This document shows, piece after piece, positions 26,725-36,355 of a DNA stretch of 64,000 nucleotides. The DNA is taken from the NCBI GenBank assembly GCA_003963115.1, contig RXJQ01000002.1:1-64000 (forward strand). The letters are read 5' to 3'. The first letter of the stretch is position 1, and each line of letters begins with the position of its first letter. The notes under the pieces were generated by a model. The model saw nothing but the letters and a program-made list of their open reading frames with translations. It had not been told where the DNA came from and made no database searches. This DNA comes from Burkholderiales bacterium. GTDB lineage: Bacteria > Pseudomonadota > Gammaproteobacteria > Burkholderiales > Burkholderiaceae_C. The position numbers and the translations under genes were made by a program.

Positions 26725-26898
26725 TCAGACCTGGACCATTTCGAAGTCTTCCTTGCGTGCGCCGCACTCCGGACAGACCCAGTTCATTGGAATGTCTTCC
26801 CAGCGCGTGCCGGGCGCGATACCCTCTTCAGGCAAACCGACGGCCTCGTCATAAATCCAGCCGCAAATCAGGCACATCCAGGTACGAAACTCGTTCAC
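26725..26898 (-). CDS. rubA: Rubredoxin
   Basis: A 57-residue iron protein with the two CxxC ligands, C9/C12 (CLICGW) and C42/C45 (CPECGA), and the conserved YDEA and W-x-C-P-x-C-G features of rubredoxins. It carries one electron between a reductase and a partner oxygenase or stress protein. I favour a GTG start at 26898, giving the sequence MNEFRTWMC; an earlier in-frame start would add 20 residues lacking family similarity, and a start at the ATG of MCLICG is also possible. It sits directly upstream of pilG on the same strand, an arrangement common in betaproteobacteria, and may be co-transcribed with pilGHIJ. Confidence 0.9.
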   Translation of the reverse strand: MNEFRTWMCLICGWIYDEAVGLPEEGIAPGTRWEDIPMNWVCPECGARKEDFEMVQV

Positions 26899-27008
26899 GT
26901 CGGTCCAAACCAGCTTGAATACAATGAACTCATTGTAGCCACCAGCCGTCCCCGCCAACCCCAGGGTTTGTGGGCACGGGCTCCTCTCTTAGCAAATACT
27001 GCACACGC

Positions 27009-27947
27009 ATGAACGCCCCCCACACCGGCACTGAAGACTCCCCCGCCATCGAAGACCAGGACGCGGGCTCGCCGGCATGCGTCATGAGCTTCAATGCCAA
27101 TGACGCCAGCGGCGCATCGGGCATCGGCGCGGACATCGCCACCATTGCGGCCATGGGCGCCCACGCGTTGCCCGTGGTCACGGGGCTGCTGATCCGCGAC
27201 TCGGCCGAGGTGTTCGAGTCGCACGAGATCGACGCCGACGCCATCATCGACCAGGCCCGCAGCGTCCTGGAAGACATCACCGTCGCGTCATGGAAGGTGG
27301 GCTTTCTGGGCAGCGCCGAGGGCGTGAGCGCGGTGGCCGAGATCCTCTCGGACTACACCGACACGCCGCTGGTGTCCTACCTGCCCAACCTGTCGTGGCT
27401 GGAAGAAGATGCGCAGATGGCCTATCTGGACGCCTTTCGCGAGCTCATCTTGCCCGCCAGCCACGTGTTGGTTGGAAACCACAAGACCTTGACCGATTTT
27501 CTCCTGCCCGAATGGGATGCCGAGCGCACGCCTTCCGCACGTGAATTGGCCGTGGCGGCCGCCGAGCACGGTTGCCCCTATGTGCTGGTGACCGGTGTGC
27601 AACTGCCCGACCAGTTCATCGACAACGTGCTGGCTTCGCCTCAGGGCGCCGTGGCCGGCGAGCGTTTCGAGCGCTTCGAGGCCAGCTTTGTGGGTGCGGG
27701 CGACACACTGTCGGCGGCGCTGGCGGCCATCCTCTCCAGTGGTACCTCACTGGATGTGGCCGTGTCCGAGGCGCTCAGCTTCCTGGACCAGTCGCTGGAT
27801 GCGGGCTTTCGGCCGGGCATGGGCGGCGTCATCCCTGATCGCTTCTTCTGGGCCCTGCCACCGGGCGAGCAGCCCGTCGAAGGCGCGGAGGACGACGGCG
27901 GGGTCGGTGACGACACCACGCCGCCACACGCCCGCAATGTCCACTGA
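27009..27947 (+). CDS. thiD: Phosphomethylpyrimidine kinase (ThiD), thiamine biosynthesis
   Basis: A 312-residue ribokinase-fold enzyme that phosphorylates hydroxymethylpyrimidine (phosphate) for thiamine synthesis. Family features are [13 protein letters not shown] near residues 28-40, a substrate region [17 protein letters not shown], and the catalytic anion-hole motif [13 protein letters not shown] near residue 228-240. Standard ThiD proteins have about 270 residues; this one has N-terminal (about 20) and C-terminal (about 30) acidic extensions. ATG at 27009 is used; an upstream in-frame start would add 13 unlikely residues. It is divergent from rubredoxin, and hemL follows 20 bases downstream. 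Confidence 0.88.
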   Translation: MNAPHTGTEDSPAIEDQDAGSPACVMSFNANDASGASGIGADIATIAAMGAHALPVVTGLLIRDSAEVFESHEIDADAIIDQARSVLEDITVASWKVGFLGSAEGVSAVAEILSDYTDTPLVSYLPNLSWLEEDAQMAYLDAFRELILPASHVLVGNHKTLTDFLLPEWDAERTPSARELAVAAAEHGCPYVLVTGVQLPDQFIDNVLASPQGAVAGERFERFEASFVGAGDTLSAALAAILSSGTSLDVAVSEALSFLDQSLDAGFRPGMGGVIPDRFFWALPPGEQPVEGAEDDGGVGDDTTPPHARNVH

Positions 27948-27967
27948 AGCACCGATCCACAGATTGC

Positions 27968-29260
27968 ATGTCCACCAACGCCTCGCTGTTTGAACGCGCC
28001 CAGCACGTCATCCCGGGCGGCGTGAACTCGCCCGTGCGCGCCTTCCGCGCCGTCGGCGGCACGCCCCGTTTCATCACCCGCGCCCTGGGCGCCTACATCT
28101 GGGATGCAGAGGGCCAGCGCTACGTCGACTACATCGGCTCGTGGGGCCCGATGATCCTGGGCCATGGCCATCCCGAGGTGGTCGAGGCCGTGCAAAAGGC
28201 CGTGCTCGATGGCTTCTCGTTCGGCGCACCCACCGAGCGTGAGATAGAGCTGGCCGAAGAGATCCTCAAGCTCGTGCCCAGCGCCCAGCAGGTGCGCCTG
28301 GTCAGCTCGGGCACGGAAGCCGGCATGAGCGCCATCCGCCTGGCGCGTGGCTACACCGGGCGCAGCAAGCTGATCAAGTTCGAGGGCTGCTACCACGGCC
28401 ATGCCGATGCCTTGCTGGTCAAGGCCGGTTCGGGCCTGGCGACCTTCGGCCACCCGACCAGTGCCGGCGTGCCGCCTGAAGTCGTGCAGCACACCATCGT
28501 GCTCGAATACAACAACATCGCACAGATCGAAGAGGCTTTTGCCCAGCATGGCCCCGATCTGGCCTGCGTGATGATCGAGCCCATCGCGGGCAACATGAAC
28601 TTCGTGCGCGCCAGCGTGCCCTTCGTCAAGCGCATCCGCGAGCTGTGCGACCAGCACGGCGCCTTGTTCGTGTTCGACGAGGTCATGAGCGGCTTCCGTG
28701 TGGCGCTGGGGAGCGCGCAAAGCCTTTATGCCAAGGCCCTGCCCGGCTTCAAGCCCGACATCAGCGTGTTCGGCAAGGTCATCGGCGGCGGCATGCCGCT
28801 GGCGGCCTTCGCGGCCAGCCGCGAGATCATGGCCAAGCTCGCACCGCTGGGGCCGGTCTACCAGGCCGGCACCTTGTCGGGCAACCCGGTGGCCACGGCT
28901 TGCGGCCTGACCACGCTCAAGCTGATCCAGCGCCCAGGCTTTTTCGAGAACCTGGCCGCATCCACCCGCCAATTGATGAACGGCCTGGAAGCCGAGGCCA
29001 AGGCGGCCGGTGTCGAGCTGACGACCGACTGCGAGGGCGGCATGTTCGGTTTCTTCTTCGCGAACGAACTGCCCCAGCACTACCAGGCTGTGATGGCGCG
29101 AGGCACCGACAAGTTCAACCAGTTCTTCCATCTGATGCTGGACCAGGGCGTGTACCTGGCTCCGGCCATGTACGAAGCCGGGTTCGTGAGCGCTGCTCAC
29201 TCGGCCGAAGACATCGCCCACACCGTGGCGGCAGCCGGCAAGGCGTTCCGCCGACTCTGA
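27968..29260 (+). CDS. hemL: Glutamate-1-semialdehyde 2,1-aminomutase
   Basis: A 430-residue PLP enzyme converting glutamate-1-semialdehyde to 5-aminolevulinate, entry to heme synthesis by the C5 pathway. The N-terminus [18 protein letters not shown], the [15 protein letters not shown] block near residue 117 and the PLP lysine in [10 protein letters not shown] near residue 266 are characteristic. Length fits the family. It follows thiD and is followed, nine bases after its stop, by mpl, suggesting a single transcript for cofactor and cell-wall genes. Confidence 0.97.
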   Translation: MSTNASLFERAQHVIPGGVNSPVRAFRAVGGTPRFITRALGAYIWDAEGQRYVDYIGSWGPMILGHGHPEVVEAVQKAVLDGFSFGAPTEREIELAEEILKLVPSAQQVRLVSSGTEAGMSAIRLARGYTGRSKLIKFEGCYHGHADALLVKAGSGLATFGHPTSAGVPPEVVQHTIVLEYNNIAQIEEAFAQHGPDLACVMIEPIAGNMNFVRASVPFVKRIRELCDQHGALFVFDEVMSGFRVALGSAQSLYAKALPGFKPDISVFGKVIGGGMPLAAFAASREIMAKLAPLGPVYQAGTLSGNPVATACGLTTLKLIQRPGFFENLAASTRQLMNGLEAEAKAAGVELTTDCEGGMFGFFFANELPQHYQAVMARGTDKFNQFFHLMLDQGVYLAPAMYEAGFVSAAHSAEDIAHTVAAAGKAFRRL

Positions 29261-29268
29261 GTTCGACA

Positions 29269-30702
29269 ATGCATATCCATATTCTCGGTATCTGCGGCAC
29301 CTTCATGGGTGGCGTGGCTGCACTGGCCCGCGAAGCCGGCCACCGCGTGACCGGCTGCGACGCTGGCGTCTACCCGCCTATGAGCGACCAGCTCCGCGCG
29401 CTGGGCATCGAGCTGATCGAGGGCTACACGGTCGACCAGATCGACCTCAAGCCCGACCTCTTCGTGATCGGCAACGTGGTCTCGCGCGGCAACCCCTTGA
29501 TGGAAGCCATCCTGGACGCGGGCCTGCCCTACACCAGCGGCCCGCAATGGCTGAGCGAAAACGTGCTGCAAGGCCGCCATGTGCTGGCGGTAGCGGGCAC
29601 ACACGGCAAGACCACGACGACGTCCATGCTGACGTGGATCCTGGAATTCGCCGGCAAGCAGCCGGGCTTCCTGGTTGGTGGCGTGCCGCAGAACTTCGGC
29701 GTCTCCGCCCGGTTGGGGGCCGTGAGGTCGCTGAGCGCCGCCGGGCCGTCCCAAGGCGCGAACGCCCCCTCGGGGGGCAGCGAAGTGCCCGCAGGGTCAA
29801 GCTGGGGGGCACCGTTCGTGATTGAAGCCGACGAGTACGACACGGCCTTCTTCGACAAGCGCAGCAAGTTCGTGCACTACCGCCCACGCACGGCCGTGCT
29901 CAACAACCTCGAGTTCGACCACGCGGACATCTTCGCCGACCTGGCCGCCATCGAGACCCAGTTCCACCACCTGGTGCGCACCGTGCCTCAAAGCGGCCGG
30001 CTGGTCGTCAATGCCCGCGAAGAGGCCTTGGCCCGTGTGCTGGAGCGCGGCTGCTGGAGCGACGTGGCGCGCTTTGGCGTGCGCGGTGACACCCCGGGCT
30101 TTCGGGCCCGTGGCGAGCCGCATGCCTTCGACGTGCTCAAGGCCGGCGTGCTGGTCGGGCGCGTGGAGTGGAACCTGCTGGGCGAGCACAACCAGATGAA
30201 CGCGCTGGCCGCGATTGCCGCAGCCGAACACGTGGGCGTGACACCGCAACAGGCCTGCGAAGCGCTGGGGCAGTTCGCCAACGTCAAGCGGCGCCTGGAA
30301 GTGTGTGGCGAGGTCAACGGCATCACCGTTTACGACGATTTCGCCCACCACCCGACGGCCATCCGCACCACGGTCGATGGCCTGCGCCGCAAGATCGGTC
30401 CGGGCAGCCGCATCCTGGCCGTGTTCGAACCCCGCTCCAACACGATGAAGCTGGGTACCATGAAGGCCTTGCTGCCCTGGTCACTCGAAGAAGCCGATCT
30501 CGCCTTCTGCCACAGTGGCGGGCTGGGTTGGGATGCCAACGAGGCGCTGCTGGAGATGGGCGAACGCGCCATCGTAGTGGACACCATCGACGCGCTGGTC
30601 GCCAAGGTGGCCAAGCAGGCCAAGGCCGGTGATCACATCCTGTGCATGAGCAACGGCGGCTTTGGCGGCATCCACGACAAGCTGCTCAAAGCGCTCGGCT
30701 GA
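29269..30702 (+). CDS. mpl: UDP-N-acetylmuramate:L-alanyl-gamma-D-glutamyl-meso-diaminopimelate ligase (Mpl) with in-frame insertion
   Basis: A 477-residue Mur ligase that recycles murein tripeptide by joining it to UDP-MurNAc. The N-terminal nucleotide fold MHIHILGICGTFMGG, the ATP loop AGTHGKTTTT (about residues 108-117), EADEYDTAFFDKRSK and the YDDFAHHPTAI block are all intact. Compared with remembered Mpl sequences, a run of about 31 residues rich in S, G, A and P (29719-29811) separates SARLG from PFVIEADEYD; family members have only a few residues there. The reading frame is kept, so the enzyme may still work with a flexible loop. Starts nine bases after hemL. It lies in frame with a much longer open frame from within hemL, which I regard as chance. 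Confidence 0.93.
   Translation: MHIHILGICGTFMGGVAALAREAGHRVTGCDAGVYPPMSDQLRALGIELIEGYTVDQIDLKPDLFVIGNVVSRGNPLMEAILDAGLPYTSGPQWLSENVLQGRHVLAVAGTHGKTTTTSMLTWILEFAGKQPGFLVGGVPQNFGVSARLGAVRSLSAAGPSQGANAPSGGSEVPAGSSWGAPFVIEADEYDTAFFDKRSKFVHYRPRTAVLNNLEFDHADIFADLAAIETQFHHLVRTVPQSGRLVVNAREEALARVLERGCWSDVARFGVRGDTPGFRARGEPHAFDVLKAGVLVGRVEWNLLGEHNQMNALAAIAAAEHVGVTPQQACEALGQFANVKRRLEVCGEVNGITVYDDFAHHPTAIRTTVDGLRRKIGPGSRILAVFEPRSNTMKLGTMKALLPWSLEEADLAFCHSGGLGWDANEALLEMGERAIVVDTIDALVAKVAKQAKAGDHILCMSNGGFGGIHDKLLKALG
29719..29811 (+). repeat. In-frame palindromic repeat-like insertion inside mpl
   Basis: A 93-base, GC-rich, low-complexity block within mpl containing an inverted repeat (GCCCCC at 29764-29769 with GGGGGC at 29773-29778) and flanked by further GGGGGC runs. 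Its motif content (CCCCCTCGGGGGGCAGCG core, GGGCCGTCCCAAGG before it) looks like the palindromic intergenic repeats I recall from Comamonadaceae-type genomes; it has no counterpart in the Mpl family and encodes only small residues. No other copy is recognisable in this window. Confidence 0.6.
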
Positions 30703-30805
30703 CCTCATACACTTCACGCGGGGTGCGCAAAGCTTGATCCGTCACTTGCGCGGCGCCGTCCAATGCCGGGCAACATAAGGCGACAGGCCTGCACGAGCGA
30801 GGCCA

Positions 30806-31663
30806 TCAAACGTGGTGGCCGGCCAGAAAGCCTTGCTGACTGTCGCCCGCCGTATCGAGCAGCGTGCCGATCGTGGGCGACATATAGCCAGGGTTCAGGC
30901 CCAGGCGGGCCTGTGGCTCGAACATGTCGATGCGGTCCGTGATCAGGCCATCCAGGCCCGCATACCAGAGCGAGCTGGCCCGGGTCGCATCATTGACCGT
31001 GTAGGTCAGCATCTTGAGCCCGACGGCGTGGCCCAGTTCAATCTTGTCTACATCGAGCTGAGCTTGGTTCACCACCAAGGCCCGGCAGCCCAGTGCCACG
31101 GCCTGATCGACGGCGTCACGCACCCATTTGTCCAGCAGCAAGGCGCGCGGCAGATCGGGCTGGGCGTCCTTGGCGGCCTGGAGCGCCTCCACGCTGAACG
31201 AGCTCAGCAAGGGCTTGATCTCCGACTGTGACCACAGCCTGGCCACATGCTGGGCCACGATGCGGCCGGTGCGCACCTCTTCACCGGGTGAAGGCTTGAT
31301 TTCCAGATTGACCATCAGGCCCAGGGCCTGCAGCCACCGGGCCAGGGCCTCCAGGCGTAGCAGGGGCTCGCCAGCGTAGGCTCGGCCGTGCCAGCTGCCG
31401 GCGTCCAGGCGGGAGAGCTTGTCCCAGGTCTGGATGGCGGCAGAGCCCTGGCCGTTGGTCGTGCGGTCCAGCTCGGCGTCATGCAGCAGGAAGGGCTCGC
31501 CGTCGGCGCTGAGCTTGACGTCGCACTCGAACATCGCGAAACCGTGGTCGGCCCCCAGACGGAAGGCCGCCAGGGTGTTTTCCGGGGCGAGTTTGCCCGC
31601 ACCGCGGTGGGCAATCCAGCAGGGATAGGGCCAGTCGGCGACTTTGGATCCGTATGAAGTCAT
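30806..31663 (-). CDS. ugpQ: Glycerophosphodiester phosphodiesterase
   Basis: A 285-residue TIM-barrel enzyme hydrolysing glycerophosphodiesters to glycerol-3-phosphate and an alcohol. The catalytic features are IAHRGAGKLAPENT (H19, R20, E28), the metal-binding FECDVKLSADG near residue 50-60, LLHDAELDRTTNG with the second catalytic histidine, and LEIKPS near residue 130. No signal peptide is visible, so it is cytoplasmic like E. coli UgpQ rather than periplasmic GlpQ. ATG at 31663 fits the family start; 88 in-frame codons upstream look non-coding. It is convergent with mpl across about 100 bases that hold nothing I recognise, and divergent from the large oxidoreductase gene. Confidence 0.92.
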   Translation of the reverse strand: MTSYGSKVADWPYPCWIAHRGAGKLAPENTLAAFRLGADHGFAMFECDVKLSADGEPFLLHDAELDRTTNGQGSAAIQTWDKLSRLDAGSWHGRAYAGEPLLRLEALARWLQALGLMVNLEIKPSPGEEVRTGRIVAQHVARLWSQSEIKPLLSSFSVEALQAAKDAQPDLPRALLLDKWVRDAVDQAVALGCRALVVNQAQLDVDKIELGHAVGLKMLTYTVNDATRASSLWYAGLDGLITDRIDMFEPQARLGLNPGYMSPTIGTLLDTAGDSQQGFLAGHHV

Positions 31664-31823
31664 GGCGGGCTCGACAGCTTTGAATTCTGAACTGGTGGTC
31701 AGAATACCGATTTGCGCCAAGCCTAAACGCAGCCAGAAGACCCTGTCGGTTGCCCTTTTCTGCCCGAGGGCATGACCCGCTGCGTTAACATCTCGCCTCA
31801 GGCGCGAAAACCACCCCTTTTTG

Positions 31824-31859
31824 AAATGCCTGGGCTTTGTCATCAAACCCCAGGCATTT
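31824..31859 (+). promoter_or_regulatory. Strong hairpin in the leader of the FAD/Fe-S oxidoreductase gene
   Basis: An 11-bp perfect inverted repeat (AAATGCCTGGG at 31824-31834 with CCCAGGCATTT at 31849-31859) with a 14-base loop and a T-rich end, 41 bases before the ATG at 31901. It looks like a rho-independent terminator placed upstream of the gene it precedes. The neighbouring upstream gene is transcribed away from it, so an attenuator or leader structure is more likely than a gene-end terminator. Confidence 0.55.
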
Positions 31860-31900
31860 TGCTCTTTGTCGAATCCGGCCCTTTCCCGCCTGGCGACCTC

Positions 31901-34900
31901 ATGAACGCACCCATCGAGTTGACCCATATGGCCGCCCAGGCCGCCGACGCTCGCGCCGACGGCCAGCCGCGCCTACGCGAGATACCCTACAACTACACCT
32001 CCTTTTCGGACCGCGAAATCGTCCAGCGCCTGCTGGGCCAGCGCGCCTGGGAGGTGCTCTCCCTGCTGCGCGTCGAACGCCAGACGGGCCGCTCCGCCCG
32101 CATGCTGTATGAAGTGCTGGGCGACGTCTGGGTTGTGCAGCGCAACCCCTATCTGCAAGACGACCTGCTGGACAACCCCAAGCGGCGCGCCCTGCTGATC
32201 GACGCCCTGCACCACCGCCTGGCCGAGGTCGACAAGCGCCGTCAACCCGGTCACGATGCCCTGGTCGGCGAGTTGCTGAACGCCGCGCGTGCCGCCGTGG
32301 ACCGCTTCGCCAAGGCCTTCGACCAGATGGGCGCCTTGCGCGAGCGCACGACCAAGGTGCTGGGCCGCGTCACCCGCGCAGACAACATCAAGTTCGATGG
32401 CCTCAGCCGCGTCGCCCACGTGACCGACGCCACCGACTGGCGCGTCGAATACCCCTTCGTGGTCCTCACGCCGGACACCGAAGAGGAGATGGCCGCGCTC
32501 GTGAAGGGCTGCGTCGAGCTGGGCCTGACCATCATCCCGCGTGGCGGCGGCACGGGCTACACCGGCGGCGCAGTGCCCCTGACCTGGAAGAGCGCCGTGA
32601 TCAACACGGAAAAGCTCGAACAGATGACCGAGGTCGAGTTGGTCGACCTGCCCGGCGTGACGCACAAGGTGCCCACCGTGTGGACGGGTGCCGGCGTGGT
32701 CACGCAACGTGTGGCCGATGCCGCCGAGCGCTCGGGCTTCGTGTTCGCCGTGGACCCGACCTCGGCCGAAGCGTCGTGCGTGGGTGGCAACATCGCCATG
32801 AACGCAGGCGGCAAGAAGGCCGTGCTGTGGGGCACCGCGCTGGACAACCTCGCCTCCTGGCGCATGGTCACGCCCAATGCCGAATGGCTGGAGGTGGTGC
32901 GCCTCAACCACAATCTGGGCAAGATCCACGATGTCGCGGTCGCCAACTTCGAGCTGCGCTACTACGCGGCCGATGGCAAGACGCATCTGCGCACGGAAAA
33001 GCTCGACATCCCCGGCAAGATCTTCCGAAAGGAAGGCCTGGGCAAGGACGTCACCGACAAGTTCCTCGCCGGCCTGCCCGGCATCCAGAAGGAAGGTTGC
33101 GACGGCCTGATCACCAGCGCGCGCTGGGTCGTGCACCGCATGCCCAAGCATGTGCGCACCGTCTGCCTGGAGTTCTTCGGCAACCCGAAGGAAGGCGTGC
33201 CCTCGATCGTCGAGATCAAGGACTTCATGTTCGAGGAGATGAAGCAGCCCGGTGGCGCCATCCTCGCCGGCCTGGAGCACCTCGACGACCGCTACCTGCG
33301 CGCCGTGGGTTATGCCACCAAGAGCAAGCGCGGCACATTGCCCAAGATGGTCCTGATCGGCGACATCGTGGGTGACGACGAAGACCGCGTGGCGCGTGCC
33401 ACCAGCGAGGTCATCCGCCTGGCCAATGGCCGCTCGGGCGAAGGCTTCATCGCCGTCAGCAGCGATGCCCGCAAGAAGTTCTGGGCCGACCGCAAGCGCA
33501 CCGCAGCGATTGCCAAGCACACCAACGCCTTCAAGGTCAACGAAGACGTGGTGATCCCCTTGCCGCGCATGGGCGAGTACACGCTGGGCATCGAGCGCAT
33601 CAACATCGAGTTGAGCCTGCGCAACAAGCTGGCCCTGGTGGACGCGTTCGATGCCTTCTTCAAGGCCGGCAACCTGCATGTCTCGAACTTCCTGGGCAAG
33701 GTCGAAGACGCCGCCGAGCTGCCCAGCCCCGAGGCCCTGGCCGAGAAGGTCAGCACGGCCCTGGCCCACCTGGACACGGTGCGTACACGCTGGCAGTTCC
33801 TCTACGACCACATCGACACGCCGCTGAGCACGGTCGGTGACCAGCTCGTGGCCCTGGGCTACGAACAGCATCGCAACGGCACGTACACGCCCGAAGCCGG
33901 CGACACGGTCTTCAACCTGCTGCAAACTTGGAGCATCCGCGCCAGCTGGAAGAAGGAGATCCGCGACGAGCTCGCCAAGGTCTTCAACGGCGCCGCGCTG
34001 AGCACCGTGATCGACGAGCTCAAGCGCATCCACAAGCAGGTGCTGCGCGGCCGTGTGTGGGTGGCCCTGCACATGCACGCCGGCGACGGCAATGTGCACA
34101 CCAACATCCCCGTCAACAGCGACAACTACGAGATGCTGCAGACGGCGCACGAAGCCGTGGCCCGCATCATGAAGCTGGCACGTTCGCTGGACGGCGTGAT
34201 CTCGGGCGAGCATGGCATCGGCATCACCAAGCTCGAATTCCTCACCGACGACGAGATCGCCAACTTCACGGCCTACAAGCTCAAGGTCGACCCCGAAGGC
34301 CGCTTCAACAAGGGCAAGCTGCTGCGCGGCGCCGCCTTGAAGCAGCTGGGCGATGACGTGCACGCCGCCGACCTGACCGAGGCCTACACGCCTTCGTTCG
34401 GTCTGATGGGGCATGAGTCGCTGATCATGCAGCAGTCGGACATCGGCGACATTGCCGCCAGCGTCAAGGACTGCCTGCGCTGCGGCAAGTGCAAGCCGGT
34501 GTGCGCCACCCACGTGCCGCGCGCCAACCTGCTCTACAGCCCGCGCAACAAGATCCTGGCCACCTCGCTGCTGGTTGAAGCTTTCCTGTATGAAGAGCAG
34601 ACACGCCGTGGCGTGTCGATCAAGCACTGGGAAGAGTTCGAGGACGTGGCCGACCACTGCACGGTCTGCCACAAGTGCCTGTCGCCCTGCCCTGTCAAGA
34701 TCGACTTCGGTGACGTGTCGATGAACATGCGCAACCTGCTCAACAAGATGGGCAAGAAGAGCTTCAGGCCGGGCAGCGTGTTCAGCTCCCTGATCAACAC
34801 GACCAACCCTCAGACGATCAAGGTCGTACGCAGCGCATTGGTCAATGTGGCGATCCCGATGCAGCGCCTGGGCAACGACGTGCTGAAGATCGCGGCCAAG

Positions 34901-35881
34901 CACCAGACCAGCGCGCCCCCGGCCTCGGTCGGCACGGCATCGCTCAAGGAACAGGTCATCCACTTCATCAACAAGAAGATGCCCGGCGGCCTGCCCAAGA
35001 AGACGGCCCGTGCGCTGCTGGACATCGAGGACAAGGACTACGTCCCCATCATCCGCGACCCCAAGAAGACCACGGCCGATTCCGAGGCGGTGTTCTATTT
35101 CCCAGGCTGCGGTTCGGAGCGCCTGTTCTCGCAAGTGGGCCTGGCCACGCAAGCCATGCTCTGGCATGCGGGCGTGCAGACCGTGCTGCCGCCTGGCTAC
35201 CTGTGCTGTGGCTACCCGCAACGCGGCGCTGGCCAGTTCGACAAGGCGGAGAAGATGATCACGGACAACCGCGTGCTCTTCCACCGCGTCGCCAACACGC
35301 TCAACTACCTGGACATCAAGACGGTGGTCGTGTCTTGTGGCACCTGCTACGACCAGTTGCAGGGCTACCAGTTCGACAAGATCTTCCCTGGCTGCCGCAT
35401 CATCGACATCCACGAGTACCTGCTGGAGAAAGGCATCACGCTGCAAGGCAAGGGCGCCTTCCTCTACCACGACCCCTGCCACACACCCATGAAGCTGCAG
35501 GACCCGATGAAGACGGTCAAGGCCCTGGTGGGCGACGGTGTGATCAAGTCAGACCGCTGCTGCGGCGAGGCGGGGACGCTGGCTGCCAGCAGGCCTGATG
35601 TGTCCACACAGATCCGCTTCCGCAAGGAGGAAGAGATCCGCAAGGGCGAGGCCGAGTTGCGCGACAAGGGCCTGATCAGTGAGAAGGACAACGTCAAGAT
35701 ACTGACCTCCTGCCCCGCCTGTCTGCAAGGCCTGAGCCGCTATGGCGAAGACACGCAGAACGGCCTGCTCGAAGCCGACTACATCGTGGTCGAGATGGCC
35801 AAGCAGATCCTGGGCGACAACTGGATGCGCGAGTACGTGGACCGCGCCAATACGGGCGGCATCGAGCGCGTTCTGGTCTGA
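31901..35881 (+). CDS. Giant FAD-linked oxidase / iron-sulfur oxidoreductase (DUF3683, D-lactate/2-hydroxyacid dehydrogenase-like)
   Basis: A 1326-residue fusion. Residues 1-140 form a DUF3683-type region. An FAD-binding oxidase domain follows (about 180-400, with [11 protein letters not shown] and [13 protein letters not shown]), then the FAD-oxidase C-terminal domain ([12 protein letters not shown] near 727 and [10 protein letters not shown] near 770). Two 4Fe-4S clusters are marked by CLRCGKC near 856 and CTVCHKC near 920. Two cysteine-rich CCG-type repeats end the protein (PGCGSE near 1067, LCCGYP near 1101, CGTCYD, HDPCH near 1190, RCCGEAG near 1218, SCPACLQ near 1268). The layout fuses GlpC/LldE-like and D-2-hydroxyacid dehydrogenase modules, so a membrane-associated flavoenzyme feeding electrons to quinone is inferred; its substrate is unknown. 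Confidence 0.88.
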   Translation: MNAPIELTHMAAQAADARADGQPRLREIPYNYTSFSDREIVQRLLGQRAWEVLSLLRVERQTGRSARMLYEVLGDVWVVQRNPYLQDDLLDNPKRRALLIDALHHRLAEVDKRRQPGHDALVGELLNAARAAVDRFAKAFDQMGALRERTTKVLGRVTRADNIKFDGLSRVAHVTDATDWRVEYPFVVLTPDTEEEMAALVKGCVELGLTIIPRGGGTGYTGGAVPLTWKSAVINTEKLEQMTEVELVDLPGVTHKVPTVWTGAGVVTQRVADAAERSGFVFAVDPTSAEASCVGGNIAMNAGGKKAVLWGTALDNLASWRMVTPNAEWLEVVRLNHNLGKIHDVAVANFELRYYAADGKTHLRTEKLDIPGKIFRKEGLGKDVTDKFLAGLPGIQKEGCDGLITSARWVVHRMPKHVRTVCLEFFGNPKEGVPSIVEIKDFMFEEMKQPGGAILAGLEHLDDRYLRAVGYATKSKRGTLPKMVLIGDIVGDDEDRVARATSEVIRLANGRSGEGFIAVSSDARKKFWADRKRTAAIAKHTNAFKVNEDVVIPLPRMGEYTLGIERINIELSLRNKLALVDAFDAFFKAGNLHVSNFLGKVEDAAELPSPEALAEKVSTALAHLDTVRTRWQFLYDHIDTPLSTVGDQLVALGYEQHRNGTYTPEAGDTVFNLLQTWSIRASWKKEIRDELAKVFNGAALSTVIDELKRIHKQVLRGRVWVALHMHAGDGNVHTNIPVNSDNYEMLQTAHEAVARIMKLARSLDGVISGEHGIGITKLEFLTDDEIANFTAYKLKVDPEGRFNKGKLLRGAALKQLGDDVHAADLTEAYTPSFGLMGHESLIMQQSDIGDIAASVKDCLRCGKCKPVCATHVPRANLLYSPRNKILATSLLVEAFLYEEQTRRGVSIKHWEEFEDVADHCTVCHKCLSPCPVKIDFGDVSMNMRNLLNKMGKKSFRPGSVFSSLINTTNPQTIKVVRSALVNVAIPMQRLGNDVLKIAAKHQTSAPPASVGTASLKEQVIHFINKKMPGGLPKKTARALLDIEDKDYVPIIRDPKKTTADSEAVFYFPGCGSERLFSQVGLATQAMLWHAGVQTVLPPGYLCCGYPQRGAGQFDKAEKMITDNRVLFHRVANTLNYLDIKTVVVSCGTCYDQLQGYQFDKIFPGCRIIDIHEYLLEKGITLQGKGAFLYHDPCHTPMKLQDPMKTVKALVGDGVIKSDRCCGEAGTLAASRPDVSTQIRFRKEEEIRKGEAELRDKGLISEKDNVKILTSCPACLQGLSRYGEDTQNGLLEADYIVVEMAKQILGDNWMREYVDRANTGGIERVLV

Positions 35882-35882
35882 C

Positions 35883-36341
35883 ATGGGGCAGCTCGATACG
35901 ACGCGCCAGGTGGGTTGCGAGCTGTGCATGCAGGACGGCGGCAAGCTGATCCTGCGTGCCAGCAAGCTGCGTGTGATCCGGGCGGCAGAGGCCGATCACC
36001 CGGCCTTCTACCGCGTGATCTGGAACGACCACGTCAGGGAATGGACCGACCTGGATGCCGCTGACCGCGTGCTGATGATGTCAGTAGTCGAGCGCATCGA
36101 GGAAACGCTGCGCGAGCACCTGCAGCCCAGCAAGGTCAACCTGGCTTCGTTGGGCAATGTGGTGCCGCACTTGCACTGGCATGTGATCGCCCGCTTCGAC
36201 TGGGATACCCGCTGGCCAGCTCCCGTTTGGGCACCGCCTCAACGCGAGGTGGTCGATGCGGCAGCGCGCCTGCTGGTGCCGCTCGATGAACTGGACCGTC
36301 TCGTGGCCCAAGGCGTCGTGGGCATCATGCGCAAGGCCTGA
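35883..36341 (+). CDS. HIT-family hydrolase/nucleotide-binding protein
   Basis: A 152-residue protein with the histidine triad HLHWHVI (H96, H98, H100). HIT proteins hydrolyse or transfer nucleotidyl groups from dinucleotides and adenylylated compounds. A C-x-x-C pair (C12, C15) near the N-terminus might bind zinc, as in several bacterial HIT proteins. The ATG lies one base after the stop of the large oxidoreductase, so the two genes are co-transcribed. The substrate cannot be told from sequence. The gene ends 14 bases before the stop of the convergent receptor gene. Confidence 0.92.
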   Translation: MGQLDTTRQVGCELCMQDGGKLILRASKLRVIRAAEADHPAFYRVIWNDHVREWTDLDAADRVLMMSVVERIEETLREHLQPSKVNLASLGNVVPHLHWHVIARFDWDTRWPAPVWAPPQREVVDAAARLLVPLDELDRLVAQGVVGIMRKA

Positions 36342-36355
36342 GGCAAGCGCCGATA

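Noticed and set aside
28645-29268. N-terminal extension that would make Mpl 685 residues long
   Set aside because: This part overlaps hemL in another frame; Mpl homologues begin at MHIHILGICG, encoded at 29269.
30703-30805. A gene or terminator between mpl and the glycerophosphodiesterase
   Set aside because: No open frame with coding character and no convincing hairpin with a T-run in these 103 bases.
31973-35482. An 1169-codon open frame on the minus strand opposite the giant oxidoreductase
   Set aside because: High-GC shadow of a well-conserved gene: composition rich in H, Q, D and V with no motif, and the plus-strand frame carries all catalytic motifs.
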